Position numbers and translations under genes: made by a program
Assembly (NCBI RefSeq): GCF_000002995.4
Contig: NW_025062477.1
Coordinates: 8,404,649-8,468,648, forward strand
Length of the DNA stretch: 64,000 nt
Reading direction: 5' to 3'
DNA from: Brugia malayi
Taxonomy: Eukaryota; Nematoda; Chromadorea; Rhabditida; Onchocercidae
In this document: piece by piece, positions 13,101-24,632 of the stretch
Position numbering within the stretch: the stretch's first letter is position 1
How the letters are laid out: each line of letters begins with the position of its first letter
The notes under the pieces: model-generated
The model's input: only the letters and a program-made list of their open reading frames with translations
Database searches by the model: none
What the model was told of the DNA's origin: nothing

Positions 13101-13713
13101 TGAAAAGTTCAACCAATCCTTTTAAAATCCATCATGAATATTTCCGTTTTAGTAGTAATAAATATACAAATGCGATATATGTCAAGCTGCAGTTGACGAT
13201 GACCATATTCGAGTACAGCTTCAACTTACAAATGCCACCAAATATTTACCATTTTTAAATTACTACAACAGTGAATAACAAAAGACCCGAAATGCCGTCA
13301 AAGCCTTTCAGCACAAGAAGAAGGAAAAGTACGGAATGGTAAAATAATAGACATTTTGAATGATGGGAAGATTCATATTATAAACTAGAAAAGGATTATA
13401 CAAAATGTATTTCCATTAAGAGAACTTCACAGTGACTGAAATTGCAGTAAACTGTTTATCAGATTAAGAAAATATGAACATTTAATGATGTTTATTGCAA
13501 AAGCCATAGCGTATTTGAAGGAGGAAGTAAAATAATCATTTTTAAAAATAACATATGCTGTAAATCAAAAGCAGAGCAGCATTTGGATATTTATAAACTA
13601 GACTGAATTATAAAATTGTTATAAATTATTATACTATTAATTTACTTAAACAAACGAAAAACTATGTACAAAACACAGAAACCAATAACTAACCCAAAAT
13701 AAACAATCACTTT
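10145..13713. other. intergenic region
   Basis: AT-rich sequence of about 3.6 kb between the SEA gene and the convergent PI synthase gene. It contains the 3' UTRs of both and a perfect 10-bp stem hairpin at 10652-10677 (CATGCTTACT and its complement, 6-nt loop). The open frames at 12441-12635 and 13046-13258 have no recognisable features and are probably chance. Confidence 0.6.
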
Positions 13714-14823
13714 TCATTTGCTTTGCTTAATTAATTCCTGATCTTTGGCTACTAATGTTTGTGCGGCAATGATAAGGTGAAGTAAGCTAATCATCGATTT
13801 TAGCAACGCAAATGGGAAAAAAAGTACCGTTAGGAATGGAATAAGATGAAAACCATGAACACCTGGACCAGACCAGAAATGACTGATATATACCAAACTA
13901 TAGAACGTCTCGTTTCCCAGACACATCACAAACAAGAACAATCGAGATGTATAGTAGAGATGCAAAACTGTATTTGAAGATTGCTGGAAATAAAAACTAA
14001 TTTTGATTTCAATATTATGTAGAAAATCCTTCAAACATGTCTCTATCTCTTTTTCTCACCTACGATTCTTTCATAAAAAGAATATTCTCCATCACCTTTC
14101 ATATTAAGTCGTACTCTCAAAAAACGTTAGCGGAATGGTTTGATGAATGAATGATATTTTAAATCAAGCACAATGCATCTTCCAACACATGATTTAAATA
14201 CAACATATGCTAGCTCTGAATCGTATTCGCTACTCAAAACATACTTTGTGAGTCATTTTACCCGTCACATCGCTAGCATGAAAATGAAGCCAATGCGAAG
14301 CAATATCAACCACGGCTGACATTTGGAAATAAAACAGGTAATCAGGATAGAAACATCCGCAACATATTACCAATGCCATGAGGGCACAACGGTCTGTTAA
14401 CATATCCAGCATAGCGCCAAAACGTGATGCTAAAGTGGAATAAGAAATGAAATAATTCTTACATAAACTAAAAAACTAGTCTAGACACAAACTTTCTTAA
14501 TAAAGTACACTTCCAGCAAAACCCGTCCAGGTTTGGAAAAACTACATTTCGAATTATGCATAATGTAAAATATTCAATTTTAATACTCTCAAGGGGTTTC
14601 AGTTTATTAGGAAACTTGACTTATTTACAAAAAGATTTAACAAACACTGATTATACAGCCGCGCCACATATCCATCAACAGCATCCGAAGCAGCGCTTAG
14701 AATGTAACAAATAGCCGCACGCCATGGTGCATAGGTCATAGCCTCACATGATACCAAAGCTAGGAGAATGCGTAAATAGCCAATCAGATTTGGATAAAAA
14801 AGCCAGACGTTCATTCCTGCCAT
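13714..14823 (-). CDS. pisy-1: phosphatidylinositol synthase (CDP-diacylglycerol-inositol 3-phosphatidyltransferase)
   Basis: Joins CDP-diacylglycerol and myo-inositol to make phosphatidylinositol in the ER membrane. Three exons on the minus strand: 14823-14646, 14429-14245 and 13983-13714, giving 210 residues, close to the 213 of human CDIPT. The CDP-alcohol phosphotransferase signature is complete, with D47, D50, G51, A54, R55, G64, D68 and D72 at the exact D-x2-D-G-x2-A-R-x8-G-x3-D-x3-D spacing, and RFGAMLDMLTDR is family-typical. Later segments (HLYYTSR, CLGNETFY, ALLKSMISLLHLI) match the family's membrane helices. The donor after THK (GTATGT) was chosen because it keeps phase and gives the better alignment. 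A strong splice acceptor (TTTTCAG) 15 nt before the ATG suggests trans-splicing. The symbol follows the C. elegans orthologue name. Confidence 0.93.
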
Positions 14824-14837
14824 TGTTAATTTTGAAA

Positions 14838-14839
14838 AC
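14838..14839 (-). promoter_or_regulatory. probable spliced-leader acceptor of the PI synthase gene
   Basis: On the minus strand the tract TTTCATTTTCAG ends here, 15 nt before the start codon, with no upstream coding exon visible. This is the usual arrangement of a nematode trans-splice site. Confidence 0.6.
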
Positions 14840-17058
14840 TGAAAATGAAATTTTTAACTGTGTAAAACGATGGTCGTGCAATATTTATAAACTACTGTTT
14901 ATTGAATCAGGAACACATGAATAATAAATACTAGAGAAAACAAGCGAATAAGGAAGCAAAGAAATGGAAAGAAAAAAGTCAATGCAAAACATCAAAGATG
15001 AAAGTTTTAAAAAACATATGAAGAGGCCATGCATAGATGTCAAAAACAATTCGTTCAAATATCATTTAGCTTCGTTAATTGGACATGAAAGATTTGAAAA
15101 GGCAATTCTCTACAACAGTTTATTGTCAGAAAAATAAAATATGAGAACAATAAAATGAAAAGATATGTAAGACGAATTGGCTAGGTTCCACATTACCGAA
15201 AAACCACTGCTAAGGCTGGAGGGATTATCATAATACCAAAACACTATCTCAACATTCTGCGAGTTTAACTTTCCCATATGTAAAAATGCTTTAATATTAG
15301 TAACATGGATAACAGTAACATTTTAATATCATTAACACTAATGTAAGATGGAAGTATGAACTATGGATAACTTAATAATTTAAGATTCTAAAACTGCCCG
15401 ATTAAAAAATCAACAAAAGCCTTGAAAGGAATAAAGGTATCGCAAGGATGCATAAGACAGCACGAATGGATCACTGCTAACACTGAAGATGCAAAAATCG
15501 ATAGTGCTGCATATTCTACTGCTCACACTGAAAAGACAACTACCGCTTGCAAGAACATTATGAGCGCTATTAGAAATGAAATAAATGCGGAAGTAGGAAG
15601 CTAGCTAGACACAGAAATAATTGTTGACGAGCCAAACTCGGCAAATGGATGAGGAAATGCCTCGAATTGCAAGAACATTCAAAGCTGAAAAATTGCTGTC
15701 AGAATATAAATTACTTGAACATTAACGACTTAAGTTATGACTCTTAGTTAAAGCAAAATAGCATGTTTTCTCTTTTTTCTCATTCGACCCACTTTCTGCT
15801 GCATAAATTAAAGTTCCATACATCGTCATGTACGTTGCTTCCTCTTGTGCAATCGATATACTCCTACCAGTTCGCTTACATAGAAATAAATGAATGTCCT
15901 GAGTTATTTGTACACGGTTATGTATGTTAATTTTTATTCCGGTTTCAGCAACATAAAATCTGCAAAAAATCATAAGTCGCTCAGTCAAGTCTTAAACATA
16001 ACTTCGACCACAAAACTTATCCGTTTTACAAGTTTTGGACTGGAAACATATTATGAAGACATAAGGAATATAATAATACGACCGAGTTTATACAAACTCC
16101 AGACTCTTCTGACAATCAAAACTTCAAATTTTTCATAAACTTCACTCTTCATGAAAAATTCACATCCATCGCAACTTTTACATTCTTTATCTCATTCCAA
16201 CCAATTTCGAAATGTCCTGCAAATAATCGATGAAAATATATTTGAAATCTATACGGAAATCATTAGATATGACTGGGAAAAGTATAATGAGATAGTAAGA
16301 GAGAAAAAAAAACGCTAATACTGACAGAATACAATGCTAGAGTGATTGCAGGAATAAAAGTAGAACTGGAAAACAAATTTAATTTTATTCGAGGATGAAA
16401 AGAGATGGAAGGGAATGAGGACTCCAGAAATGTTGTCTTCGGTATCACTTAACAAATCGTTAGTAGTTTAGTGGTGCTGTTTAAAGTAGGTGATCAAGAA
16501 ATCCCGGGGGAAATTTATTAAAGGCTCTCCTACGAATCCACCCTGTGGTTAACAGTTGTAGCCAAGCAGTTGTTAGTAATGTTAATAACGAGGGATGAAT
16601 TTTTTCATTGAAGGCATCGCAAAACATTTTTAGGTACGGTACTTGTTTCATACCAGGAAGCATCGAGGTATCTCGGGAGTGGTTTTAAAGATGGATGTGT
16701 GAGGAAGGTTCTTTCGCTATATTTGTTGGATGAGTTCAGCTAACTTAACCTCATCTTTGGCACTTTTTAGAATTACTGAATAAAGTAAATCCATTTCAAG
16801 ACGCATTTGCTATTCAACACTAACGCGTTGCGCGGAAAGAAGAGCGGCGCAGCTCTTCAGTAATTTATCGATGTTTGTACCGAGCAGAGTTATTAGGGTT
16901 CTTTTAAGAAGTGCGGAATTTTGTGAAATCTTTATCCAAGTTCATTTTGAGCCTCATTATTTTGCACGTCAAGTTGCTTAAAATTTAAATCCTTCAGATT
17001 TTAGCTCGTTTTTACCGCTCCGCGAGCTGAAGTTATCCAAATAAGGGAAATAGAAGAA
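14840..17058. other. intergenic region between divergent genes
   Basis: About 2.2 kb separating the PI synthase gene (minus) from the KH-domain gene (plus), so it should hold both promoters. The short open frames (15422-15604 plus, 15722-15988 minus, 16481-16663 minus) show no domain, signal peptide or splice-consistent neighbours. No TATA-like element could be singled out in this AT-rich context. Confidence 0.6.
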
Positions 17059-19505
17059 ATGGCCGCTACAGCAGCAGCAGCAGCAGCACCAGGAGCAGAT
17101 TTTCATTATGGCAATGCGGCGGGTGGTGGAGCTGGATATAATGGAGCGGTATGTGTCTGTATTATGATAGATTTTAGCTGGATAGTTAAGAAACGCTTTC
17201 ACTTAGGGCGACATCAAAGTTTAATTATTTACTGAGTATTTTGAGTCATGGACCTTGATTATTAAGTCGATGGCGATTTGGAAACATAAGCTGATGACTT
17301 GCGTTTCTAAATCGAAAAATTTTTTCATTTTTTTTTCAAAAAAGTTTTTTATTTATAATTTTCTTGCATTCTTAATAATTAATATTGGCAATGCATGTTA
17401 TTTTGATGAATAGATTAATTTCGGAATGACTTCAGGGTGGACCGCCGGGAGCTTTCCCTGGTGGTTATGGTGGTGCTCCAGGAGGTTATGGAGGATATGG
17501 TGCTCCAGGTTATGGTGGTTATGGTGGTTATGGTTATATGGATACCCAAAGTCCACTTGATGCGGAAATCCAGGTTTGTGAATCCATTATTGTAAGAAAG
17601 AATGTGAAGATGACGATAATGAACAGCATATCCCTAATTTTGGCTGCGTTTTCCATAGTATACTGACAAATATGAAAGGAAAGGAAGTTTTTTTTTTTTC
17701 GAGATTTAATAGTGTTTAGCAGAAGCTGTGCTCTTAGCGTGTAGGTGCAATTTTTGCATGTGCATCTTTACTTTGAACTTCAAGGTTATCTGAAAGTCGA
17801 TTGGAGCCAAGTAATTGTTCAGGTCATTCCACAACACAGATCTCTTGCTTTGTTGCTGATATTTCCTATAACAGAAGGCAGCGAATATTTGGAAATTCCA
17901 ATATTGAATAGTTTCCAGGTCGTGATTCGTGAAATACACAATGAGCAGCAACTGATGGAACAAGGCGGCGAATGGGGTGAACAGTTCAAAAATGCAAAAC
18001 GACTACTAGCTGCTGAAGCAGATAAATTGGAAAATTCCATTGATCCAGAATGGCTCGAAGTTGATATTGCTAAACCAATTAAAGTCTCGAAAAAGGTTTT
18101 CTTTTTAATTTATCCGCCAGTGTAGATTGCTGTTCTTGTCACCAGTACTGTATTATTTTAAATGTATCATTAAGGCCGGAGACGAAACTGAATTATAAGA
18201 TTAATATTTAAAGCATTCTTTAAATAAAGACTTCCTCTTCCAGGTCCTGATTCCCAACTTCAGGCACCCGCATTTCAACTTTGTTGGTAAAATTTTGGGG
18301 CCAAAAGGAGCAACGTTGCAGGCTATGGCGAAACAGTTCAAGTGTCACATTTATGTACTTGGACGTGGTTCCACTAAAGATCGAGCCAAAGTATTGTTTA
18401 TTTTGTTTGTGTCCACCATGACAAGATAATGACCAGCGAAAGAATCAAAGATCACTGTTATTAAGCACTTCCCCTGATTGGAATTCACCTAAGAAGATAA
18501 AAATCGGTCAAATTTTCTTTTTGAACAGGAACAAGAATTATTGCAAAGTGGAGATCCGCAATATGCTCATTATGGTGGGCCACTTCATGTAAAAGTAGAA
18601 ACAATTGCGCCAGCACATGTTGCATATCAGCGGATAGCAGGCGTTTTAGAACAGCTTTCTGGTACTTTGCAACCAGTAGGTTCTTCAATCCTTTTTTTCT
18701 TCAACTGCTTTGTTTGTTCTACGAAATTCTTATAATATTGGTGTTTTGTAATGGGCTTGAATGCTTTGGTTGCCAAAATCCGACTTTTAATTTCTGTAAG
18801 ATGCTGGCTTAATCTGCAGTCCGATCAGTACTATGGGTAGTTTAGTTAATTGCTTCTTGGCAGGTTTATTAGTTTGTTTTATTAGTTTTCCCGACGAAGT
18901 TATACTTCTAAATAGTTAAAACGCTAGCTTAATTGGTACATCAGTTAAACTGCGGATGTTTCGTACACTAGTGTGAGCTTGTTTTAATTAGTATGTGCAA
19001 TTTTTTTATTTAATTAGTATGTAAAAAAAAAAAACTAAAACTAATCTTTAGACACGAGATGAAACTTTTGACAAAATGAGCAATCAGGGAGGAGGAGCAG
19101 GCGATGGCGGTGAGAAAGGTAAGGTTTTAAATGAGTCTCCGGATGGTTTTTTAAATAAGATGTTGATTAGATTTCCGAGCTTTAGTGATCAGTGATTCTT
19201 TTCTAAAATTTCCTTATAGCTGATGGTGGAGAAGATGGGAGTGACGATCAGCCAGGTGGTGGAGCAATGCGAGGGGGGAGAGGAGGTTTCCGTGGTGGTC
19301 GAGGCGGAGAACGTGGCGGTTTCCGTGGACGTGGTGGTGATCGAGGAGGAATGCAACGTGGTGCTTACAGAGGCGTTCGAGGGGGTGGTGATCGTGGAGG
19401 GTAAGCATAAATATTTTTTTGTTCCGAAATAACTAAGCAATCCCCTATTACTACCACATTTACTAGGTTTTCATCATTTTTTATTTTAGGTATCGTCCAT
19501 ATTGA
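17059..19505 (+). CDS. Sam68/STAR-like KH-domain RNA-binding protein with RGG tail
   Basis: Eight exons: 17059-17148, 17436-17573, 17919-18095, 18244-18390, 18529-18675, 19052-19118, 19220-19400 and 19490-19505, giving 320 residues with consistent phase. The N-terminus is Ala-rich, then a Gly/Tyr/Pro low-complexity segment (about residues 13-60, repeated YGGYG), then a helical region, then one KH domain (about 136-230). The KH domain has the STAR-family sequence FNFVGKILGPKG, where GPKG is the RNA-contacting GxxG loop, followed by VLGRGSTKDRAKE and GDPQYAHYGGPLHV. The C-terminus (about 258-320) is an RGG/FRGG box, a likely arginine-methylation and RNA-binding tail. It resembles KHDRBS (Sam68) proteins, which bind UA-rich RNA and regulate splicing. 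A clear QUA2 segment is absent. The third-exon acceptor was chosen by consensus and phase; an upstream one in the same frame would add residues. Confidence 0.87.
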
Positions 19506-19973
19506 ATGCAGTCTTGAATAACCCATGTCTTCAATAATCCCACAATTCCAAATTAAAAATGTTTTTAGCCACTTTTTTTGGGCTCTTCCTCAATTCCCCT
19601 CCAATTTTTGATCTACGGATCTCAGCAAATCATCGCATTTTGTAACAATACAAATATGGTTAGTTGTATTTTTTTTAAATGGGTTTCTAACGGTCTGGTG
19701 GGAGTGGCAAAATTAAACTGGTAACAAAGGTGACTTCGAGTTTTTCTAAAAATTTTGTTCTTGAAATATTTGTTCTTGTCAGCTTGCTTTTGATGTTATC
19801 TTGATTATGACGTGTAATTCTTATCTTTCTCTCATCCAGTCAATTTAATCTCTGTTATTTTTATTTTGACTTTCATTGGGTTATTTAACAGTTATTGAAA
19901 AGTGTTAATCTTCATTAAAAAACTGCAATATCATATAATAAGCAAGCTGTTTGAACACTGTCAGGAGGTAAAG

Positions 19974-19975
<2 letters not shown>

Positions 19976-20024
<49 letters not shown>
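19976..20024. repeat. (TA)n microsatellite
   Basis: About 24 uninterrupted TA dinucleotides. Confidence 0.97.
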
Positions 20025-20026
<2 letters not shown>

Positions 20027-22783
20027 CAATACGATGAAATATAATTTATCTTACAGGTGGTATCGAGCTTCCTCACTCAAACATAAAAGCTAAACTTAAA
20101 TAATCGGCAATCTTCAAATTAAACTCTCAAATGAAAGTGATGAATGAGAAAGAAAAATTGGATGGTCACGCTGAGATCTGCAAATTTTTAAAAAAACACA
20201 GATTAAATTTTTCAGTGTTAAATTTTTAAATTTTCAGTGTTAAGTATTATTTTTGCTTTTTTGTCTTTTTTTAAGTGGTAATATTCATTTTTCTAGAACT
20301 TAGTCGTTATCTAATAATATCGGTTGCGGGTGGTGCTGCATAGGCTTAAATAATTGAAAATCTGTGTGTGCGGCATGCGTAATATTTTCTCTCCGATATT
20401 AGAACTCTTTTTTTCTTTTTTCATTTTTTTTTCCTGCATTGTTTATTAAAAATGGAGGCCATCCTTGACTTTGGTGGCCATATTCTTAAAGATAATAGTT
20501 CACCTAGATTTACTTTACCTCAGCAATTAAGATATTAGGTTTAAGAAAGAATCATTAAATATAGCAGCCCATCCGCAGCTTCTCTCAGTGTTAAAATTTG
20601 TTTACAATTATATTGCTCGAATCCACCAGTAAAATATTGTTTTGTTAATGTGGGATTTTGTCTAACATTTAAATCAATAATGATATGCTAATTTCGGTTT
20701 AATATGCGAACTACTTTGTTTAAGTTTTTGGAAAAAAAATCTGTCAAGAATATAGATAGAAATAGTAGTAGTTCTAAATATTACAGGGAGAGGATGATGC
20801 TAATGAGATTTTGGAAGTGATCACAAAATTTTTACTTCCAAAGTCTTCTGCAAAAAATCTTGCTACAAAAGGAAGGGAAAATCCTATTTTCGCCAGCTTT
20901 CAACAAGCTTTATTTAATAGTTGATATTTGGTGAGCAGCACTGCAGTATATATCTTCTTGTGAAATCTTAGATTTTACGTAAGTGCACAAGAAGCGTATT
21001 TAGAGCTGTGCTATTTAAATAATTTAATCATATACTTAAACGCAGAAAATGCTGATTATTTCATCTATATAATTGATTTTGGTGGAGAGTTTGTGTCACT
21101 CGTTGGTGTACTTCTGTTTGGCTTTGATTCTAAAAATCAGAGAATATGCTTAAGGTCTAGGAATAGAGAAAAGAGTTGAAATTTGCTGACTATGTAGCTC
21201 TTTCACTAGTTAGTTTAGACGGAGATTAGCTTAAGTGAGGAGGGTGTTATGATCTATGGTAATTTTATTAAAAGTAACAACGATTCTCAAATTCTATTAT
21301 AAAATGAATATAATGCAACATTTAACGAACAAGGAAGAAAAATTGTTAAAAAACCGAAAACATGGATGTAAGTCGGTTATTTAATTATATCTGGTTAAGT
21401 TTTTCTTCGGATACTTGTGGAATTTTAAGGTAAGACTTAAGCGAAATCTAACTTTCACCAGAGATTAAATCCAAAATACAACAGAAGTGATACTCACTAC
21501 AACTTCCGCCATTTTCCAAAAAAAATAAAATAAAATGAAGTATGATATTAATGTTAAGTATATTTCAGGACCACTGATTCTATGTTCGAGTGATTATCAT
21601 CGGTCCCTGATTTCATGATGCAGTGTTAGCTTTGGATAGCGGTGATCTCATTGTGTTGCCAGTGCCTTTGCTACGCTTTCAAGATTATGTTATCATTGTA
21701 TAAACCTGACTTATATTTTCTTAAATAAATTCCCGATTAATTTAATTTTGATGAGCAAACTCGTTTTTTCGAGGTGAAACGTCTCGGTAGGATCTGGAAA
21801 TTTTCTAAACCAGTAGTTGTTGAATTCTTATGAAAACATTTGCAGTTTAATAGTGTCTTTGGTGCATAATTTATGAAAATAATCTGTTCATTCTCGAAGT
21901 TTAGAGTAATTGAATGCTGTACCTAATCCTTATATATTTGGTCCCGAGAAAGGATTGGAATTAGCTGGAGGACTATTAACATTTAACAGTCCGAAGTTAG
22001 CAGAAAGTAATACGAATCGAATGCTGAGTAATGTTTGTATTTTCGTGGTTTCCAAATACATTTTAGTGTTAGGCAGTCAAAAACTGGGCTGGTGTTGCTT
22101 AGCCATTCCCTCTGTAGAGTGATTATATATCGAAAGGGTTTATATTAAGTAGGCTTTTGAATCTGGCTGACTTATTGGTATTTACCTTTACTAACATCAT
22201 CTCTTCATCTATAGTGTCATCTCTTAAGTGAAATAAGCTGGATTGTGTCAGAGGCGGTAAATAGGCTGATTGCGTATTTCTTGTCTTCTAATTTGAGGAA
22301 AGTATCTCTAAATGAGAATGCTAAGATGTTAGTGAGGTCATTTTAATTGTGAAGCGGATTGTCCACAATCTTATTTGGTTGTTTGTTGTAAAAGTGTTCT
22401 ATACTCCTTCCTTCCTATGGATGGGAAGTACGCTTTCCAGCAGCTCTCAATCTTTCTCTTACATTTTAGATATCGTATTTGCTCTGACTTTGCAAAACGT
22501 TGACTCGTGCACTCTTTTTCTTTCACCTATCCTATGTAGAACACAAAACTAGTATCTGTGTTCTATGTCTTTCCTGTCATTTCCGCTGCGCGTCACTGTT
22601 GGAAGTGGAAGGGGGCATTTGGATTTGTTACTGCGTGTTCTTCAGAATAGTCTGGGTGTAGGTTTAATTTCGTTCAGTCAAATGGATTTCATTCATAGCA
22701 TTCATTTTTTCCCGACTTTATGCGAATTATCCAACATAGTAGTCGTGAATTTACGCCCATATTTTACAGAGTGTCCGAGTTCA

Positions 22784-22785
22784 GA
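22784..22785 (+). promoter_or_regulatory. probable spliced-leader acceptor of the FKBP gene
   Basis: GAGTTCAG ends at 22784, one base before the ATG at 22786. No in-frame coding exon precedes it, so this is a likely trans-splice site giving a one-base 5' UTR after the leader. Confidence 0.65.
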
Positions 22786-23606
22786 ATGCCGGTGAAAATC
22801 GATACCAACAAAGAAGGGGACGGTTGGTTTATTGCTCCACATTTTGATCGCTAATATTAATCATAGTTTCATAATTTGATTTTCTTCACTCGCCTCTCTA
22901 ACGTTATGTTCAATTTTTAGAAATATCTGGTCTTGAGATAGTGGGTGCTAGCCAATATTTGCTTGAGTTATTTGAAATATACGGAGTGCATATTCTTTTA
23001 TGTTTTTATGTAGTGCAATAATGAAATATTTAACCAAGAATGAGATGTCTTCATAGATCTTCAGTATTTTCAGGTCAAACATTCCCGAAAACGGGACAAA
23101 CTGTAACCTGTCACTATGTATTGACGTTAGAAAATGGTGAAGAGGTAAATTTTCCAATCATTTCAATAATTACGGCGCATTTCTTTTACTTACGGTCTTG
23201 TTTCTTGTTTGTTTTTGCTTAAGTGAAACTGCTTTTAGGTAGACAGTTCACGTTCACGTGGCAAGCCATTCAAATTCAAGATCGGCGCAGGTGAAGTCAT
23301 CAAAGGATGGGACGAAGGTGTTGCAAAGGTTTTTTTCTTAGACATTTTCGAATTAATTATTGCAGTTTCTTTCAAATTTTATTCATTAAAGTTTGTTATA
23401 CTTAATCTTCGACAGCTAATAAATTTTGAACAAATTGGTAAGACAATAATGGTCAAGCTTAAAAACATAATTTACAGATGTCTGTTGGCCAACGTGCGAA
23501 GTTGACGGTTTCATCAGATCTTGGTTATGGTAGCCGAGGAATTCCAGGCGCTATACCACCAAATTCAACTTTGATTTTTGATGTTGAACTTCTTGGTGTG
23601 GAATAA
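22786..23606 (+). CDS. FKBP12-type peptidyl-prolyl cis-trans isomerase
   Basis: Four exons (22786-22822, 23074-23144, 23239-23328, 23478-23606) encode 108 residues, exactly the length of human FKBP12. The single FKBP domain is easily recognised: [66 protein letters not shown]. These proteins catalyse proline isomerisation in the cytosol, bind FK506 and rapamycin, and gate ryanodine receptors. Conserved pocket residues include the Tyr of CHY, Asp after the 36 position, Phe of KPFKF, Val-Ile, the Trp of KGW, the Tyr of GYG and Phe of IFDVE. Oddities are valine where human FKBP12 has Phe36, and isoleucine and alanine where human has His87 and Ile90. A cytosolic form is inferred, since no signal peptide is present. 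Confidence 0.95.
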
Positions 23607-24632
23607 ATGAAGGCAGTGACCTTATTCTGTTGTTGAGTCGCTGCCACCTACCTCCAGTATATTTGATTATCCTCAGCCCTTGATTTCAGAGATGCTGGGA
23701 GACTATTGTGCAACGACCAGTTTAATCCTTAAATTTCTAAATTTTGCGTAGGATTTCAATTTTTCTTTTGAAATATCCATGTGATCTCTGTTTCCCTTTC
23801 TTTTCCTTTCGATTATGCTTGTTTTACTCTTCCTTCCAACATAGTAATCTATAATTTTACTGATAGAAATGTCGTTGGCAGCTGCTTGTTCTATTTGTTG
23901 TTCTTTACACTGACATAAATTTGTTTTACATCCTTAAGATGTTTATGCTTAATGCCATTAAACTCATTTTCGCAACTGTAAGCTATTGTTCGAAATTGAC
24001 TTCCGTTATAACCCTTTTAATATCTGCCTGTTTTATTCGTAACTTTCAAATTAAAGAAATTTTTTTTCTAAGAAAGCAAGTGTTGAATTTGCTGTATTTA
24101 TATGTATACGTTCTCACTTCCTTCTTATTTTTAGTTTTACACACGATAGGAAAGGAATCAGTTTTCAGTGGTTTATAAATGGACGCAATTACATAATGAA
24201 ATAAAAAGTAAATATAATAGATGGTAAAATGACTGAGTTAGAGCTTGAGAATCCGGAAGCTTCAATATCTTGTGAAGTAAAAAGTGACGACTGTTAACGT
24301 TTACTTTAAGGCACTTTCAATGCTGAAAATTGACGCTTAAATAAGAATCGAGTTAAGTGCTCAGTTGTTAGTGCGCTTCAGCTGGACATCTTACTAAGAC
24401 GTGAAGCTAAAGTGAAGGTCCTTTATTTTTTCCCTGCTGGATTCTTGATTTTGGTATGTTTGCTTTTGGGGTTAAAAAGGCTGAAAGCTGGTATGATGAA
24501 ACAATGATACATATTTTCAGAGCTTATATTGACGCTGAATTGGTACCGATTTATTAGCTATTGAAAAGCCTGCATGAAGTGTTTTGTGAAAATGTGGGAT
24601 CAACATTTATTTCTAATTGTCAACAAAAATCG
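23607..24632. other. intergenic region
   Basis: About 1 kb of AT-rich sequence between the FKBP stop and the NFU1 gene, including the FKBP 3' UTR. No coding or repeat structure was seen. The genes are too far apart for a standard nematode operon spacing of about 100 nt. Confidence 0.6.

Larger units (their letters stand above)
19506..22785. other. intergenic region
   Basis: About 3.3 kb with the 3' UTR of the KH gene and the promoter of the FKBP gene. It includes a pure TA microsatellite at 19976-20024. The open frame at 21910-22122 looks protein-like at first but has an in-frame stop just upstream and neither a start codon nor a splice acceptor. Confidence 0.6.

Noticed and set aside
17745..17918. 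Extension of the third KH-gene exon upstream in the same open frame
   Set aside because: A strong TTTCCAG acceptor at 17918 fits phase; the upstream translation has no KH-family resemblance, so it is taken as intron.
21910..22122. Protein-like plus frame (GPEKGLELAGGLLTFNSPKL)
   Set aside because: An in-frame stop lies immediately upstream, with neither an ATG start nor a splice acceptor to bypass it.
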